A DNA stretch of 64,000 nt, from assembly GCF_040151475.1 (NCBI RefSeq), contig NZ_JBDKWG010000121.1, positions 75,685 to 139,684 on the forward strand, written 5' to 3'. The notes under the pieces were generated by a model. It searched no databases, was not told the origin of the DNA, and saw only the letters and a list, made by a program, of their open reading frames with translations. Below, piece by piece: positions 27,965-36,083 of the stretch. This DNA is from CAXBNB01 sp040151475. GTDB lineage: Bacteria; Bacteroidota; Bacteroidia; Cytophagales; Cyclobacteriaceae. The position numbers and the translations under genes are program-made. The first letter of the stretch is position 1, and each line of letters opens with the position of its first letter.

Positions 27965-29434
27965 ATGATACTACGGATCAACTATTTACTCATTGCTTTT
28001 TGTTTTGCTTTTACCTCTTTTGCTTTTGGACAAAAAAAACCAAACATCCTGCTTATCTGTGTAGATGACCTGCGCACGGAATTGGGAAGTTATGGCAACC
28101 CTATAGTAAAATCGCCTAACCTCGATAAATTGAGTGATCAGGGGAGGTTGTTCAACAATCATTTTGTGCAAGTGCCAACCTGTGGCGCATCCAGACATTG
28201 TCTTCTTACTGGCAAGCGGCCTATTGAGAAGAAATACCTGTCTAATTCTATTTCAGCACAGTTAAGTACAGGTAAAGTTGAAGGAGAAATACCGGAATCT
28301 TTTGTGCACCACTTCAAAAGAAACGGATACAATACTGTTGGTATAGGAAAGATTAGCCACCATCCGGACGGTTATGTCTATGGTTATGACGAAGAAAAAA
28401 GCGATCAATTGGAATTCCCTTTCAGTTGGGATGAATCGCTCTGTGATGTTGGAGGCTGGGGCACTGCCTGGAATACATTCTTTGGTTATGCAGGATTTAA
28501 AAATCGTACTACAGAAAAAAAACAGGTAAAACCCTATGAGTCAGCTGATGTAGAGGATACAGGGTATCCCGATGGACTCAATGCCCAATTGGCCATTAAG
28601 AAGCTCAATGAGTTGAAAGACAAAGAAGAACCTTTTTTGCTGGCAGTTGGTTTTTTTAAACCGCATCTTCCTTTTACTGCTCCGCAAAAATATTGGGATT
28701 TGTATGACAGAGATAAAATCCCGCTTTCACCCAACCCTTTTTTGGTGGAAAATTCTGAAAAAAACAGTCTCCATGGTAGTGGAGAGTTTAACGGGTATGC
28801 ACTGGGAGAAGAAAAAGCTGCACTTGGAAAACCACTCAGTGACGATTATGCAAGAAAAATACGACATGGTTACTATGCCTGTATCAGCTATGTAGATGCT
28901 CAAATTGGGAAATTGCTGGACGAATTGGATAGAACAGGGTTGAGTGAAAATACGATTGTAGTAGTATGGGGAGATCATGGCTGGCACTTGGGTGACCACA
29001 CGGTATGGGGTAAGCATACGGTGTTTGAGCGGTCACTCAATAGTACTTTGATCATGCGGATACCAGACCAAGCGAAAAAGGGGAAGCCTACTAATGCGGT
29101 GGTAGAGACCGTTGATATTTATCCTACATTGACCGAACTCTGTGGTATTGACGATGTGGAGGGCTTGGATGGACAAAGCCTAGTGGCGTTACTGAACAAT
29201 CCTAAAGCGCAAAAAGAAGATGTAGCATACAGCTATTTTAAAAACAGCATCACTATGCGCAATGACCGTTATCGTCTTACTAAATATTATGGAGAATCAG
29301 GAATCGTTTACGAACTGTACGATCACAAAAATGACCCAAATGAAACCATTAATGTCTCTGCGAAATTTCCGGATATTGTGGACAAGCTGAAACCTGTTTT
29401 GGAAAAGGGCAACACAGGCCTGTTTGATTATTAA
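27965..29434 (+). CDS. Sulfatase, iduronate-2-sulfatase-like
   Basis: A 489-residue secreted arylsulfatase-fold enzyme with a signal peptide ending in FAFGQ. The first metal-binding motif is ILLICVDDLRTELG; the active-site signature is CGASR at 73-77, where Cys73 would become formylglycine (C-x-S/P/A-x-R type); later metal ligands lie in VVWGDHGWHLGDHTVWGKHT. The order and the LTGKRP stretch resemble the iduronate-2-sulfatase branch, so it likely removes sulfate esters from a polysaccharide. It stands outside the main utilization locus, followed by an insertion sequence, and needs a formylglycine-generating enzyme encoded elsewhere. Confidence 0.9.
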   Translation: MILRINYLLIAFCFAFTSFAFGQKKPNILLICVDDLRTELGSYGNPIVKSPNLDKLSDQGRLFNNHFVQVPTCGASRHCLLTGKRPIEKKYLSNSISAQLSTGKVEGEIPESFVHHFKRNGYNTVGIGKISHHPDGYVYGYDEEKSDQLEFPFSWDESLCDVGGWGTAWNTFFGYAGFKNRTTEKKQVKPYESADVEDTGYPDGLNAQLAIKKLNELKDKEEPFLLAVGFFKPHLPFTAPQKYWDLYDRDKIPLSPNPFLVENSEKNSLHGSGEFNGYALGEEKAALGKPLSDDYARKIRHGYYACISYVDAQIGKLLDELDRTGLSENTIVVVWGDHGWHLGDHTVWGKHTVFERSLNSTLIMRIPDQAKKGKPTNAVVETVDIYPTLTELCGIDDVEGLDGQSLVALLNNPKAQKEDVAYSYFKNSITMRNDRYRLTKYYGESGIVYELYDHKNDPNETINVSAKFPDIVDKLKPVLEKGNTGLFDY

Positions 29435-29485
29435 ACCGACGGGTCTAAATATGATAAATTAAGATGTTTGCAGGATCAAATATCC

Positions 29486-30657
29486 CTCCAAAGAGCAGGG
29501 CTGTTGCATTCTATATTACTAATTGGCACAACTTTTCTATGTCGTTGGAGACCAACCTAATATTTTTTGCTATTTCCTCCATTTTGTTTTTTCTAAAGAT
29601 GTTCAAGGCCCAATTCCTTATTGTTGATATATTGGCTGGTGCGTTACCTGATCGTATTTTAGATGCATCCTCTTTTAATGTCACGTCTTTTACCCAATGT
29701 AAACTATTTTCAATACTCCAATGAGATCGAATGCCGTAACAATACAACTCGGCAAAGCCTTCAAAACTGCTTATAAAATAGGCGTTTTCTACACTGGCCT
29801 TTCCTTTCTTCTTGACATTTCGCTCAACCCATACAGCTTGTTTTGCCCCGTTCCAAACCTCTGAAATATCCTCCGACAGGTTGAAGACCTTAACTTCCCT
29901 TCTCTCAAACCTTCCCTTGTTCAATTCCATTTCACTAAACCAACCAACAGGCTTTTGTCTAGTAAGCCCTTCAATGTGTTCATAGAGCTTGAGTTGGTTT
30001 TTCTTTACCCCAATCACATAATGATTTTTACTCTCTACAATAACCTCTACTGTTTTTTTTGACAATGTAAGGCATCCAAAGTGAAAACTACCCCTGTTAA
30101 GTCCAAGGCCTTTATCAATTGTCGAACCATGGGGATCTCGCTTTCTTTCGAGTTAATAATTTTGCCATTGGTCAAAACCATTTTTTGGCGGGAAACAAAA
30201 ATGCTCACCATATTAACGAAATCCTGATAACTGTTTTTCCCCTTGGCCGTACCTCCAATCGCCTTCCCGTCCACACTTAACCACTCCCACGGTTCTATCT
30301 CAATATATGATTTTGACCAATGATAAAATTGCTTGGCAAATTCATCATAGTCTAATCCTATCAATACACGCCGTACAGTGAAAAAAGTAGGCAACCTGTC
30401 TTTTAATGGCTTTAAATTGGCCAAAAGGTCAGTACGGTTCCTGTCTATAAAATCTCCAATAGCACGGTAACCATAGTAACCACTCATTATTGCCATCAAT
30501 ACAATCAACAATATCAATTCTTGGTCATGCCTTTTACCTGCTTGTCTCCTGGTATCAGGCACCTTCGATAAAAAATCAACTATACTTTTTTTCACAATTC
30601 CCTTTTTTCTGCTAAAATAAATACAATTTTAGAATGCAACAGCCCTGCTCCAAAGAG
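29486..30657. mobile_element. ISAs1-family insertion sequence with 10-bp target duplication
   Basis: The element spans 29496-30647 (1,152 bp) with perfect 18-bp terminal inverted repeats: CAGGGCTGTTGCATTCTA on the left and TAGAATGCAACAGCCCTG on the right. The host sequence CTCCAAAGAG is repeated on both sides (29486-29495 and 30648-30657), a 10-bp target duplication within the range known for ISAs1 elements. Perfect ends and duplication point to a fairly recent insertion. It landed downstream of the sulfatase and broke no gene that I can see. One transposase is encoded on the minus strand. Confidence 0.88.
29511..30595 (-). pseudogene. ISAs1-family DDE transposase, split by a frameshift
   Basis: Two overlapping frames on the minus strand make up one transposase: an N-terminal part (30595 down to 30047) and a C-terminal part (about 30065 down to 29511). 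The N-terminal domain (VPDTRRQAGKRHDQELI) and the DDE residues fit the ISAs1/H-repeat family: LSVDGKAIGG, FTLDALHCQKK and, in the second frame, HWSIENSLHWVKD. The frames meet at a run of eight A on the coding strand (30053-30060). A -1 shift there restores HCQKKTVEVIVES, as in intact relatives. Either a base was lost in the run, or the element relies on slippage; ISAs1 elements usually have a single frame, so loss is the simpler reading. The stop codon lies inside the terminal repeat. Confidence 0.85.
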
Positions 30658-30772
30658 GGGATCAGCCAACCGGTCAACAATATCTGTTAGGCATTCACAA
30701 TATCAAGGAAGCCTTTAGAGCTTAATGTCTGTTCAACAACTGAAGGAAGGTTATTTATTGCTCTTTAGCCTT

Positions 30773-30799
30773 GTCACACTGAACAAAGTGAAGTGTCTC
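30773..30799. repeat. Degenerate intergenic repeat
   Basis: In the 355-base stretch between the insertion sequence and the DinB gene, a GTCACACTGAACAAAGTG motif followed by AAGTGTCTC resembles another dispersed intergenic repeat of Bacteroidota. I see no gene in this gap. Confidence 0.4.
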
Positions 30800-31012
30800 A
30801 ATTTGAGCCTAGCCGTAATCAAACAGCAATTCATAATTTTTATTAACTAGTCATGAGCCTAGGGGTATAATTTTTTTTAATATGCGTATGAATTGCATTT
30901 GATAGTACCCTGTAAAAGAGTTATTTTAGTAGAAGTAAATTCCTGTTTTTTTAGGATACCAGCCATCGGAAATGCCACTTGTACTTGTTGTTAACACTAA
31001 ATTGGAAGGCTT

Positions 31013-31456
31013 ATGAAAGAGTTTTTTCAGGACATATTCGAGTACCATCATCATTTCAATCAAAAACTGGCTGACTTGTTGATTCAACACTCGGCTAAAA
31101 TTAGTAAAAGAACAGTGCCGCTGTTTTCACACACCATTAATGCCCATCTGATCTGGAATGCGAGAATCCTTAGCACGCAACCTACCGTAGGAGTTCATCA
31201 TACCCATTCCCTCGAAAAGTGCAAAGCACTTGACGACACTAACTATGAGGATACTTTGAGAATCTTGGAGCAATGTCAGTTGCATAAAAACATAGCGTAC
31301 CAAAACTCTAAGGGAAAGCAATTTAAAAACACCATTCAGCAGATTTTATTCCACATAGCCAATCACTTCACCCACCACAAAGGGCAGATTATCTCAGACC
31401 TGAGACAAAAAAGAATAGAGCCTGTCATTACAGACTATATTTTTTATAAAAGGTAA
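31013..31456 (+). CDS. DinB family protein
   Basis: A 147-residue four-helix protein of the DinB/YfiT type. Metal-binding histidines are suggested by FSHTINAHLIWNARIL (first helices) and by HIANHFTHHKGQI near residue 115-127, the most diagnostic stretch. Members bind a metal in a helical bundle; some are thiol-dependent S-transferases, but most have no proven activity, and I assign none here. It is followed by palindromic repeats and a recombinase relic, so it marks the edge of an accessory segment. Confidence 0.8.
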   Translation: MKEFFQDIFEYHHHFNQKLADLLIQHSAKISKRTVPLFSHTINAHLIWNARILSTQPTVGVHHTHSLEKCKALDDTNYEDTLRILEQCQLHKNIAYQNSKGKQFKNTIQQILFHIANHFTHHKGQIISDLRQKRIEPVITDYIFYKR

Positions 31457-31490
31457 AGCTGGTTTGAAAAAGGTCACTGTGAGATGCTTT

Positions 31491-31520
31491 CGCCTTTGTT
31501 GGACTTGTGTCCAACAAACC
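31491..31520 (+). repeat. REP-like palindrome, copy 1
   Basis: CGCC tag followed by a perfect 10-bp stem TTTGTTGGAC / GTCCAACAAA around a TTGT loop (31495-31518). Shares about 40 bases, including the trailing ACAATAG, with copy 3. Confidence 0.75.
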
Positions 31521-31584
31521 ACAATAGAGGCTTGCGCACTAAAGTTAATAACAGGAAAGAAAGGCTGAACCGATGTATTCGATG

Positions 31585-31612
31585 TTTGCAGGTCACAAGA
31601 CCTGCAAAGGCA
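31585..31612 (-). repeat. REP-like palindrome, copy 2 (inverted)
   Basis: Perfect 10-bp stem TTTGCAGGTC / GACCTGCAAA around ACAA, the reverse complement of the TTGT loop; the GCC tag appears as GGC on the right. Compared with copy 1 the middle stem pairs differ on both arms, so pairing is kept. Confidence 0.75.
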
Positions 31613-31656
31613 GTAGAAAACATGTGGGATGTACACGCTTTGCAATCATTTTTTGG

Positions 31657-31830
31657 AGCAAGGTTTTAAACTCACGATACATTCAAGAGTTGCTGGGACA
31701 TACGAGCAGCAAGACGTCAGAAATCAATACCCATTTGAGTAAATCGAACATGATTGAAGTGAAAACCCCACTGAAAAATTTGAAAATCATAAGTATATTT
31801 GGAAAGTGGATAATGCGCATCAAACGTTAG
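31657..31830 (+). pseudogene. Relic of a tyrosine recombinase C-terminus
   Basis: The frame reads NSRYIQELLGHTSSKTSEINTHLSKSN, which is the end of a phage-type integrase: the LGHTSSKTSEIYTHVS box holds the catalytic His and Tyr. Here the Tyr position is Asn (SEINTHLS), and the rest of the enzyme is missing upstream, so it is a dead fragment. It sits between a palindromic repeat and the next gene and shows that the region once carried a mobile element or integron-like unit. Confidence 0.7.
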
Positions 31831-31852
31831 GACACATAAGACAGATGACGAA

Positions 31853-32464
31853 ATGAACGATACTTTAACAATTAACAAACATGATACAAGAGAAGGCTAT
31901 CAATCCGATTTTGATAGAATTGCAAAAGTATTGTTGAACCATTTTGAACTTACAACAAAGGAAAATTCATATCGAATTAGAGAAATAGAGTTTTACTATT
32001 ATTCAGTTATTCATAAGGATTTCTATTGTCATAAAAACGAAAGACAGTTAACGAATCAAAAGTTATATTTTCATCGTTTCAAAGACCCTGAAAAATATGT
32101 GAGATTGAAACAAAAAGGTATTGACATAACTTTTGGTAACGAAGAAACAGTTTATGGTGGAATACTTATTCGGTCAATCGAAAATATTAAAACCAGTGAA
32201 ATTATTACTGGGATAGGTAATTTGACAAATCAGATTATCAGTGATATTGACGGTACTTTTTCAATTGTTGAACTTTACAAGTCAGATAAAAATATCTTTG
32301 ATTCTTCTGGATTTGTTTACTTAAAAACATGTCAAAATAATGAATTGAAAATTTTCAAGAAGCATAGGCAAGGACTTAATTTGAAAAAGGAAGACTCAGA
32401 CAAGTTTTATCTGGATTTAAAATACAATTATTTTACATATCCTGAAATTGAAGTTCTAACATGA
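31853..32464 (+). CDS. Uncharacterised protein upstream of agmatine deiminase
   Basis: A 203-residue soluble protein without a signal peptide. It ends in an ATGA overlap with the agmatine deiminase gene, which supports it as a real, coupled gene. The pattern YRIREIEFYYYSVIHKD followed by HRF, then YGGILIRSIE, faintly recalls 3-methyladenine DNA glycosylase (AAG) fold proteins, where Glu in a similar strand is catalytic; this is a weak resemblance, not an assignment. The segment is more AT-rich than the flanking housekeeping genes and is bounded by REP-like palindromes, which suggests transfer. Confidence 0.7.
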   Translation: MNDTLTINKHDTREGYQSDFDRIAKVLLNHFELTTKENSYRIREIEFYYYSVIHKDFYCHKNERQLTNQKLYFHRFKDPEKYVRLKQKGIDITFGNEETVYGGILIRSIENIKTSEIITGIGNLTNQIISDIDGTFSIVELYKSDKNIFDSSGFVYLKTCQNNELKIFKKHRQGLNLKKEDSDKFYLDLKYNYFTYPEIEVLT

Positions 32465-33297
32465 TAGCAGATAAAGACACAAATACTGTCTATTTTTCTG
32501 AGTTAATAAAAACGGATTCCCGATTTTTAGAGACTTCTAACCAAATAATTTCAACTCTTGAAAATTTTGGGGCAAAGTTTAAGTTCCTGCCTGATACAAA
32601 AGATATTTGGGCAAGAGATTACATGCCAATTCAAATCAACGACAACAAATACATAGAATACCGTTTTGACCCAGATTATTTACAAGGTTCCACAAAAGGC
32701 TATCGTGATTTAAAAACATATCCAGATATTGTTTGTGACACTATAAAACTTCAAACCAAGAAATCTGACTTAATATTGGATGGTGGTAATTTTGTGAAAT
32801 CAAATGACTGCATAATACTGGCTGACAAGATTGTTAAAGAAAACCGAATTCTTTATACAAAAACCAAATTGATTAAAAAACTTCAGGAAACATTTGAAGT
32901 GGATAAGATAGTTTTGATTCCTTGGGATAAATCAGAAGAATATGGACATTCAGATGGAATGGTTCGGTTCATTGACAATGAAACTGTTTTAACCCAATAT
33001 TACTTTAAAGATTATTCAGCTATGCTAAAACCATTAAAACAGGCTGGATTCAAAATAGAATACATTGATTACACTGTAAAAAAGAATGATAAACGTAATT
33101 GGGCTTATCTGAATTTCTTACAAACAAAAGATTTTATACTTCTTCCGAAATTTGGAATTGATGAGGATGGACAAGCATTCGAGCAGATTGAAAACTTCTA
33201 TTCTGATTATAAAGGAAATATTGTTCAAATTGATATGAATGAAACTTTAAAATTTGGAGGAACATTAAATTGTATATCATGGACAACAAAGGAATGA
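32461..33297 (+). CDS. Agmatine deiminase family (PAD_porph) protein
   Basis: A 278-residue guanidino-group-modifying enzyme. Signatures: DTKDIWARDYMPIQ near residues 45-58, DLILDGGNFV near 103, the catalytic histidine in EEYGHSDGMVRF, and the nucleophile Cys271 in GGTLNCISW. Agmatine deiminases turn agmatine into N-carbamoylputrescine and ammonia; shorter bacterial relatives act on peptidyl-arginine or are untested. At 278 residues it is shorter than classical AguA (about 350-370), so the substrate is uncertain. It overlaps the upstream gene by 4 bases. No carbamoylputrescine amidase is next to it. Confidence 0.82.
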   Translation: MIADKDTNTVYFSELIKTDSRFLETSNQIISTLENFGAKFKFLPDTKDIWARDYMPIQINDNKYIEYRFDPDYLQGSTKGYRDLKTYPDIVCDTIKLQTKKSDLILDGGNFVKSNDCIILADKIVKENRILYTKTKLIKKLQETFEVDKIVLIPWDKSEEYGHSDGMVRFIDNETVLTQYYFKDYSAMLKPLKQAGFKIEYIDYTVKKNDKRNWAYLNFLQTKDFILLPKFGIDEDGQAFEQIENFYSDYKGNIVQIDMNETLKFGGTLNCISWTTKE

Positions 33298-33404
33298 TAG
33301 GCAAGGAATTACATGCCCTAATAATGTATATACAAAATAGGCGAAATAGTAGTGAATTCGAGGGCTGTAACCCGCTTCAAAATTATAACGGCTTGATAAG
33401 TTTT

Positions 33405-33433
33405 CGCCTTTGTTGGCCTTGTGTCCAACAAAC
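33405..33433 (+). repeat. REP-like palindrome, copy 3
   Basis: CGCC tag plus stem TTTGTTGGCC / GTCCAACAAA around TTGT (33409-33432), with one mismatched pair. It repeats copy 1 in the same orientation on the other side of the deiminase pair. Confidence 0.75.
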
Positions 33434-33472
33434 TACAATAGTTGATTCATTGTCAAAAAAAACAAAATAAAA

Positions 33473-33518
33473 TTGCGTAGTTATTTGACTACATTTATAT
33501 TTGTAGTCAAATAACTAC
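33473..33518 (+). promoter_or_regulatory. Operator and promoter of the ArsR-SRPBCC operon
   Basis: A perfect 17-bp inverted repeat, GTAGTTATTTGACTACA (33477-33493) and its complement (33502-33518), with an 8-base spacer. TATATTTG at 33496-33503 fits the TAnnTTTG -7 element; a TTG at 33473-33475 lies 20 bases before it as a -33 candidate. The ArsR start codon is four bases after the repeat, so binding would block transcription start. Confidence 0.75.
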
Positions 33519-33521
33519 ATA

Positions 33522-33845
33522 ATGAATCTAAGACGAGATGTATTTCAGGCGATTGCAGATCCTACAAGAAGAACTATACTTTTATTATTGGCTTCACAAT
33601 CTCTAACTGCAGGTGCTATAGCTTCAAACTTTGACACTGCCAGGCCTACAGTTTCAAAACACTTACAAATTCTAACTGAGTGCGAATTGCTGGAACAGGA
33701 GCAAAATGGCAGAGAGATATATTACCATTTAAATCCTCAAAGGATCAAGGAGATAGCAGACTTTATTGAACCGTTTCGGGAATTGTGGGATAACAGGTTC
33801 AATAAGCTGGAGTCCATTATGAAAAACTATCAATCAGATAAATAG
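33522..33845 (+). CDS. ArsR family transcriptional regulator
   Basis: A 107-residue winged-helix regulator: QAIADPTRRTILLLLASQSLTAG, then the recognition region ARPTVSKHLQILTECELLEQEQNGRE and the wing with YYHLNPQ. It lacks the cysteine motif of metal sensors and belongs to the subgroup found next to SRPBCC (AHSA1) proteins. It probably represses its own operon through the 17-bp inverted repeat just upstream. The SRPBCC gene starts 6 bases downstream, then DoxX and YdeI genes follow with equally short gaps. Confidence 0.9.
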   Translation: MNLRRDVFQAIADPTRRTILLLLASQSLTAGAIASNFDTARPTVSKHLQILTECELLEQEQNGREIYYHLNPQRIKEIADFIEPFRELWDNRFNKLESIMKNYQSDK

Positions 33846-33851
33846 AAATAT

Positions 33852-34316
33852 ATGGAGGCTAAGACTAAAATCCATGCCGAAGATGGCAAACAGGAAATAG
33901 TGATTACACGAGAGTTTGATTTGCCATTGGAATTGCTTTTCAAAGCATACGTAGAGCCTGAAATTGTTGAACAGTGGATGGGAACCAAAGTACTGAAGCT
34001 TGAAAACAAAAGACATGGCAGTTGGCAATTTGAGACAACTGATCCTAAAGGAAACAAACATGGATTCAATGGAACAATCCATGAGTTTATGCCAAATCAG
34101 AAAATCATCAGAACATTTGAAATGGAGAATGCACCTTTTCCTGTCCAACTTGAGTTTTTGGAATTTGAAAAACTTACGGACAACACCAGCAAACTCAATA
34201 TGCACATAATTTATAAATCTGTGGCAGACAGAGACCAAATGCTACAATTGCCTTTTGCTCAAGGCATAAATATGGCTCACAACCGATTAGAAAAATTAGT
34301 GACTAACTTAAAATAA
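33852..34316 (+). CDS. SRPBCC (AHSA1-like) domain protein
   Basis: A 154-residue START-like protein with the AHSA1 pattern: EIVITREFDLPLELLFKAYVEPEIVEQWMG at the start, then HGFNGTIHEFMPNQKIIRTFEME and a final long helix (MLQLPFAQGINMAHNRLEKL). These folds enclose a hydrophobic cavity for small ligands; no reaction is known for this subgroup. It is the second gene of the ArsR operon and may supply or remove the signal the regulator senses, which is inference. Confidence 0.85.
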   Translation: MEAKTKIHAEDGKQEIVITREFDLPLELLFKAYVEPEIVEQWMGTKVLKLENKRHGSWQFETTDPKGNKHGFNGTIHEFMPNQKIIRTFEMENAPFPVQLEFLEFEKLTDNTSKLNMHIIYKSVADRDQMLQLPFAQGINMAHNRLEKLVTNLK

Positions 34317-34321
34317 TACCT

Positions 34322-34705
34322 ATGACAAAGAGAAATAAAATTATCTATTGGATTTCAACCCTTTGGCTCGCCCTGGGGATGACATCAACTGGAATAGTAC
34401 AGCTAATAAAATTGGAAGAGGAAGTAGAGATGATGACACATTTGGGATATCCTATCTATTTCCTAACAATAATAGGTGTCTGGAAAATTTTAGGAGTTGT
34501 GGCCGTACTTTTACCAAAATTCCCTTTGCTAAAAGAATGGGCCTATGCTGGCTTTTTCTTTAACATGTCGGGAGCTATTATTTCCCATTTGGCAATGGAT
34601 GATCAACTTACGGAACTTTTTGGACCTACATTACTACTAATTCTGATTGTAGTATCCTGGTACTTTCGACCTGCGGATAGAAAGATTGTTTCAGTAAATC
34701 AATAA
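34322..34705 (+). CDS. DoxX family membrane protein
   Basis: A 127-residue protein with four membrane helices in the DoxX-like order: IIYWISTLWLALGMTSTGIVQL, YFLTIIGVWKILGVVAVLLP, EWAYAGFFFNMSGAIISHLA and LLLILIVVSWYFRP. The HLGYP stretch after helix 1 is typical. DoxX-like proteins are linked to redox stress and quinone-related functions, but this small subgroup is not characterised. It lies 5 bases after the SRPBCC gene and 6 before the YdeI gene. Confidence 0.82.
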   Translation: MTKRNKIIYWISTLWLALGMTSTGIVQLIKLEEEVEMMTHLGYPIYFLTIIGVWKILGVVAVLLPKFPLLKEWAYAGFFFNMSGAIISHLAMDDQLTELFGPTLLLILIVVSWYFRPADRKIVSVNQ

Positions 34706-34711
34706 AAAAAT

Positions 34712-35350
34712 ATGAACCCCAAAGTTGACGAATATTTAAGTAAGGCAAAAAAGTGGCAAGAAGAAATGGAGGCATTGAGAACAATCCTTCTTGACTGTAT
34801 GCTGACCGAAGAATTGAAGTGGCGTGTGCCTTGCTACATGTACAAAGCCAGTAACATAGTACTAATTGGTGCATTTAAGGAATACTGTACGCTTGGTTTT
34901 TTTAAAGGTGTTTTGTTAAATGATGTTGATGGTATTTTAGTCGCACCGGGAGAAAATTCTCAGACGGTTAGAATGATCAAGTTTACCAATGTCAGGCAAA
35001 TAGTTGAGATGGAGTCTATCTTGAAAGCTTATATCTATGAGGCTATAGAGGTGGAAAAGGCGGGCTTAAAAGTCGATTTTAAAGAGAGTACTAACCTTAT
35101 ATTTCCAAAAGAGTTATTAGATAAATTGGAAGAAAATCCAGTCTTTAAAACTGCGTTTGAAGCATTGACACCAGGCAGACAAAGGGCATACAATCTTTAT
35201 TTTTCGGCAGCCAAACAACCCGAAACCCGAGTCTCAAGAATTGAAAAGTACACACAACGAATTCTTAATGGAAAAGGGATAAATGATTGCGTTTGTGGAC
35301 TGTCCAAAAAACAACCTAACTGCGATGGGTCGCATAAGCATCTTTCCTAA
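34712..35350 (+). CDS. YdeI/DUF1801 family protein with CDGSH-type C-terminus
   Basis: A 212-residue protein. The N-terminal half is the DUF1801 fold (NPKVDEYLSKAKKWQEEM, LKWRVPCYMYKASNIVLIGAFKEYCTL), followed by a YdeI-type region (ELLDKLEENPVFKTAFEALTPGRQRAYNLYFSAAKQPETR). The last 20 residues hold C-V-C-G-L-S-K-K-Q-P-N-C-D-G-S-H (Cys193, Cys195, Cys204, His208), which fits the CDGSH iron-sulfur consensus C-x-C-x2-S-x3-P-x-C-D-G-S-H exactly. A bound 2Fe-2S cluster is likely, though a free-standing tail is shorter than a normal CDGSH domain. It is the last gene of the ArsR operon. Confidence 0.85.
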   Translation: MNPKVDEYLSKAKKWQEEMEALRTILLDCMLTEELKWRVPCYMYKASNIVLIGAFKEYCTLGFFKGVLLNDVDGILVAPGENSQTVRMIKFTNVRQIVEMESILKAYIYEAIEVEKAGLKVDFKESTNLIFPKELLDKLEENPVFKTAFEALTPGRQRAYNLYFSAAKQPETRVSRIEKYTQRILNGKGINDCVCGLSKKQPNCDGSHKHLS

Positions 35351-35468
35351 CCACATGCAAATTCCTTTTTGTATTGGCTATCAGTTCATTGAAAAATAAA
35401 TGGCAATTAATTATATTTGAATAGAATTGTTCTTTTCAATAAAGTAGTGAAATATAAAATGCAACGCC

Positions 35469-35864
35469 ATGAAATATGTGATTTGGATTTCTTTGCTAGT
35501 TCTTTTTGTTAATTGTTCGGAGGATAATGTGTCTGAAGGCATTACATTAGAAGGTGATTGGGTAGAGGTGATTAACCGTACTGATACACTCACTTTTGAG
35601 TTGCTTGGAGATAAACCTGTAATGACCCTTGGAAGAGGAGTTGAAATTAAAAATGGCAATGTTTTACCAAAACCAAATGTTGGGCCTTATGATTATGAGG
35701 TAGTAAATGACAAAATATCTTTACGTTGGTATTTGTCGAGCAATTCAGCATTTAAAGAATACTACTTTGATCAAACGGAAGACACAATACAGGTCGGAAA
35801 TTTTTATGATGACAATGCTGTCGGTGTTATCTCAGTTTTCAAACGAATCGACCAGAATCTCTAA
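35469..35864 (+). CDS. Hypothetical lipoprotein
   Basis: A 131-residue protein with a short signal peptide and a lipobox ending at Cys16 (LFVNCSED), so it is a lipoprotein. The mature part looks like a small all-beta domain (LEGDWVEVINRTDTLTFELLGDKPV, then NDKISLRWYLSSN), of the lipocalin-like kind frequent in Bacteroidota, and keeps an early G-x-W. I do not recognise a family. It is preceded by 118 bases after the YdeI gene and probably has its own promoter. Confidence 0.7.
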   Translation: MKYVIWISLLVLFVNCSEDNVSEGITLEGDWVEVINRTDTLTFELLGDKPVMTLGRGVEIKNGNVLPKPNVGPYDYEVVNDKISLRWYLSSNSAFKEYYFDQTEDTIQVGNFYDDNAVGVISVFKRIDQNL

Positions 35865-36083
35865 TCTTTTGCACATATCTGACTTTGTCGGATTGGTGTT
35901 GTGCCAATTCTGGGAGAATAATAATACCTGGTTTCCTTAGGAGAACTTTTATTTCTTCCATAAAAAAGGAAAGCGATTAGGTGAATTGATAGTGTAAAAA
36001 TAACATCAATTGCTTCTGTTTTGATTTAAAGCCATATTATTTAAATGGATGTTAAATTAATTTTAACTAGGTTTGAAGTTAAT

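Noticed and set aside
31484..31669. Short frames over the palindromes downstream of DinB, and a similar one at 33270-33470
   Set aside because: They read through the palindromic repeats and have no motif or ribosome site.
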